Positions 63,859 to 64,000 of a stretch of DNA of 64,000 nt are shown here, one piece after another. This stretch comes from an uncultured Pontibacter sp. GTDB taxonomy: Bacteria; Bacteroidota; Bacteroidia; Cytophagales; Hymenobacteraceae. The notes under the pieces are model-generated. The model was not told the origin of the DNA and did not search any database. It saw only the letters and a program-made list of their open reading frames with translations. Location of the stretch: assembly GCF_947499215.1 (NCBI RefSeq), contig NZ_CANMNI010000001.1:186001-250000 (forward strand). The letters run 5' to 3'. Numbering within the stretch: position 1 is the first letter of the stretch; every line of letters starts with the position of its first letter. A program made the translations under genes and the position numbers.

Positions 63859-64000
63859 CTATTCCGCAGGCCCCAAGTCTTTGCTAGCTGGCCCTGTGAT
63901 CACTTTGCCGAATGGGTCGAAGCGGGAGCCGTGACACGGACAGTCCCATGAGCTTTCCACGTCATTCCAATGCACGACACATCCTAGGTGCGTACAAACG
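63859..64000 (-). CDS. C-terminal Rieske [2Fe-2S] domain, gene cut by window edge
   Basis: The last 47 codons of a minus-strand gene ending at TAG 63859-63861. They encode the end of a Rieske domain: CTHLGC then, 14 residues later, [12 protein letters not shown], giving the Cys-x-His and Cys-x2-His ligands of the cluster. The terminal [11 protein letters not shown] is usual for FAD-dependent oxidoreductases with a fused C-terminal Rieske domain, but a stand-alone Rieske protein cannot be excluded because the 5' part is missing. Confidence 0.85.
   Translation of the reverse strand, partial: VCTHLGCVVHWNDVESSWDCPCHGSRFDPFGKVITGPASKDLGPAE

Overview
The window reads as chromosomal DNA of a Bacteroidota bacterium, most likely a Cytophagales/Hymenobacteraceae-type organism (Pontibacter, Rufibacter or Hymenobacter relatives). 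The reasons are family-level: starts are preceded by A-rich leaders rather than Shine-Dalgarno sequences, several promoters carry the Bacteroidota -7 element TAnnTTTG, and the gene content is typical (Bacteroidota-type LptE, a regulatory-domain TonB-dependent receptor, POT peptide transporter, DUF4159, menaquinone gene menC). No rRNA, IS element, integrase, prophage or CRISPR array is visible. Both edges cut a gene: PabB on the left and a Rieske-domain protein on the right.

Layout. 1-8.5 kb: pabB (partial), miaB, then a co-directional run of a sigma-54 activator, lptE, an acidic TPR-like protein and secG, followed by groES-groEL behind a possible sigma-54 promoter with two upstream TGACA/TGTCA dyads. 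8.6-20 kb: lipoprotein, POT symporter, pckA, an AT-rich GT-C-type membrane protein, rsmE, a DUF4159 protein, a membrane-anchored protein and smc. 20-25 kb, minus strand: YjbR-like protein, PlsC-type acyltransferase, outer-membrane barrel, patatin plus metallo-beta-lactamase-fold pair, accA. 25-28 kb: three identical tandem tRNA-Asp genes, a 12-copy CTATAC hexamer array, and GC-rich gmd-fcl for GDP-L-fucose. 28-41 kb: DUF481 barrel, a conserved unknown, HD hydrolase, rmuC, pirin, XRE-S24 regulator, lipoprotein subtilase, recQ, a 16-Cys copper-storage-like protein, a PF04020 membrane protein, and an agmatinase-family gene overlapping a fused SpeD-SpeE gene. 41-51 kb, minus strand: a chemosensory cluster parA - giant soluble poly-HAMP receptor - cheW - cheY - cheB - cheA - cheC. 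51-64 kb: sixA-like, topA, a class III-like sirtuin, a TonB-dependent receptor, menC, egtB-egtD (ergothioneine), a MATE transporter and a DUF922 protein.

The most system-like part is the chemosensory cluster. The receptor has no membrane segment, carries ten ~92-residue HAMP-type units (eight nearly identical), and sits beside a ParA ATPase that could position it in the cytoplasm. CheB has lost the phospho-acceptor aspartate of its receiver domain. CheC is present, but no CheR or CheD is in the window, and no flagellar gene either.

A second window-wide signal is the excess of GGTATA/TATACC words, inside genes, between genes, in terminator stems and as the unit of the hexamer array. By eye about 100 copies occur outside the array, against about 31 expected for equal base use. 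The palindrome GGTATACC occurs at least seven times against about one expected.
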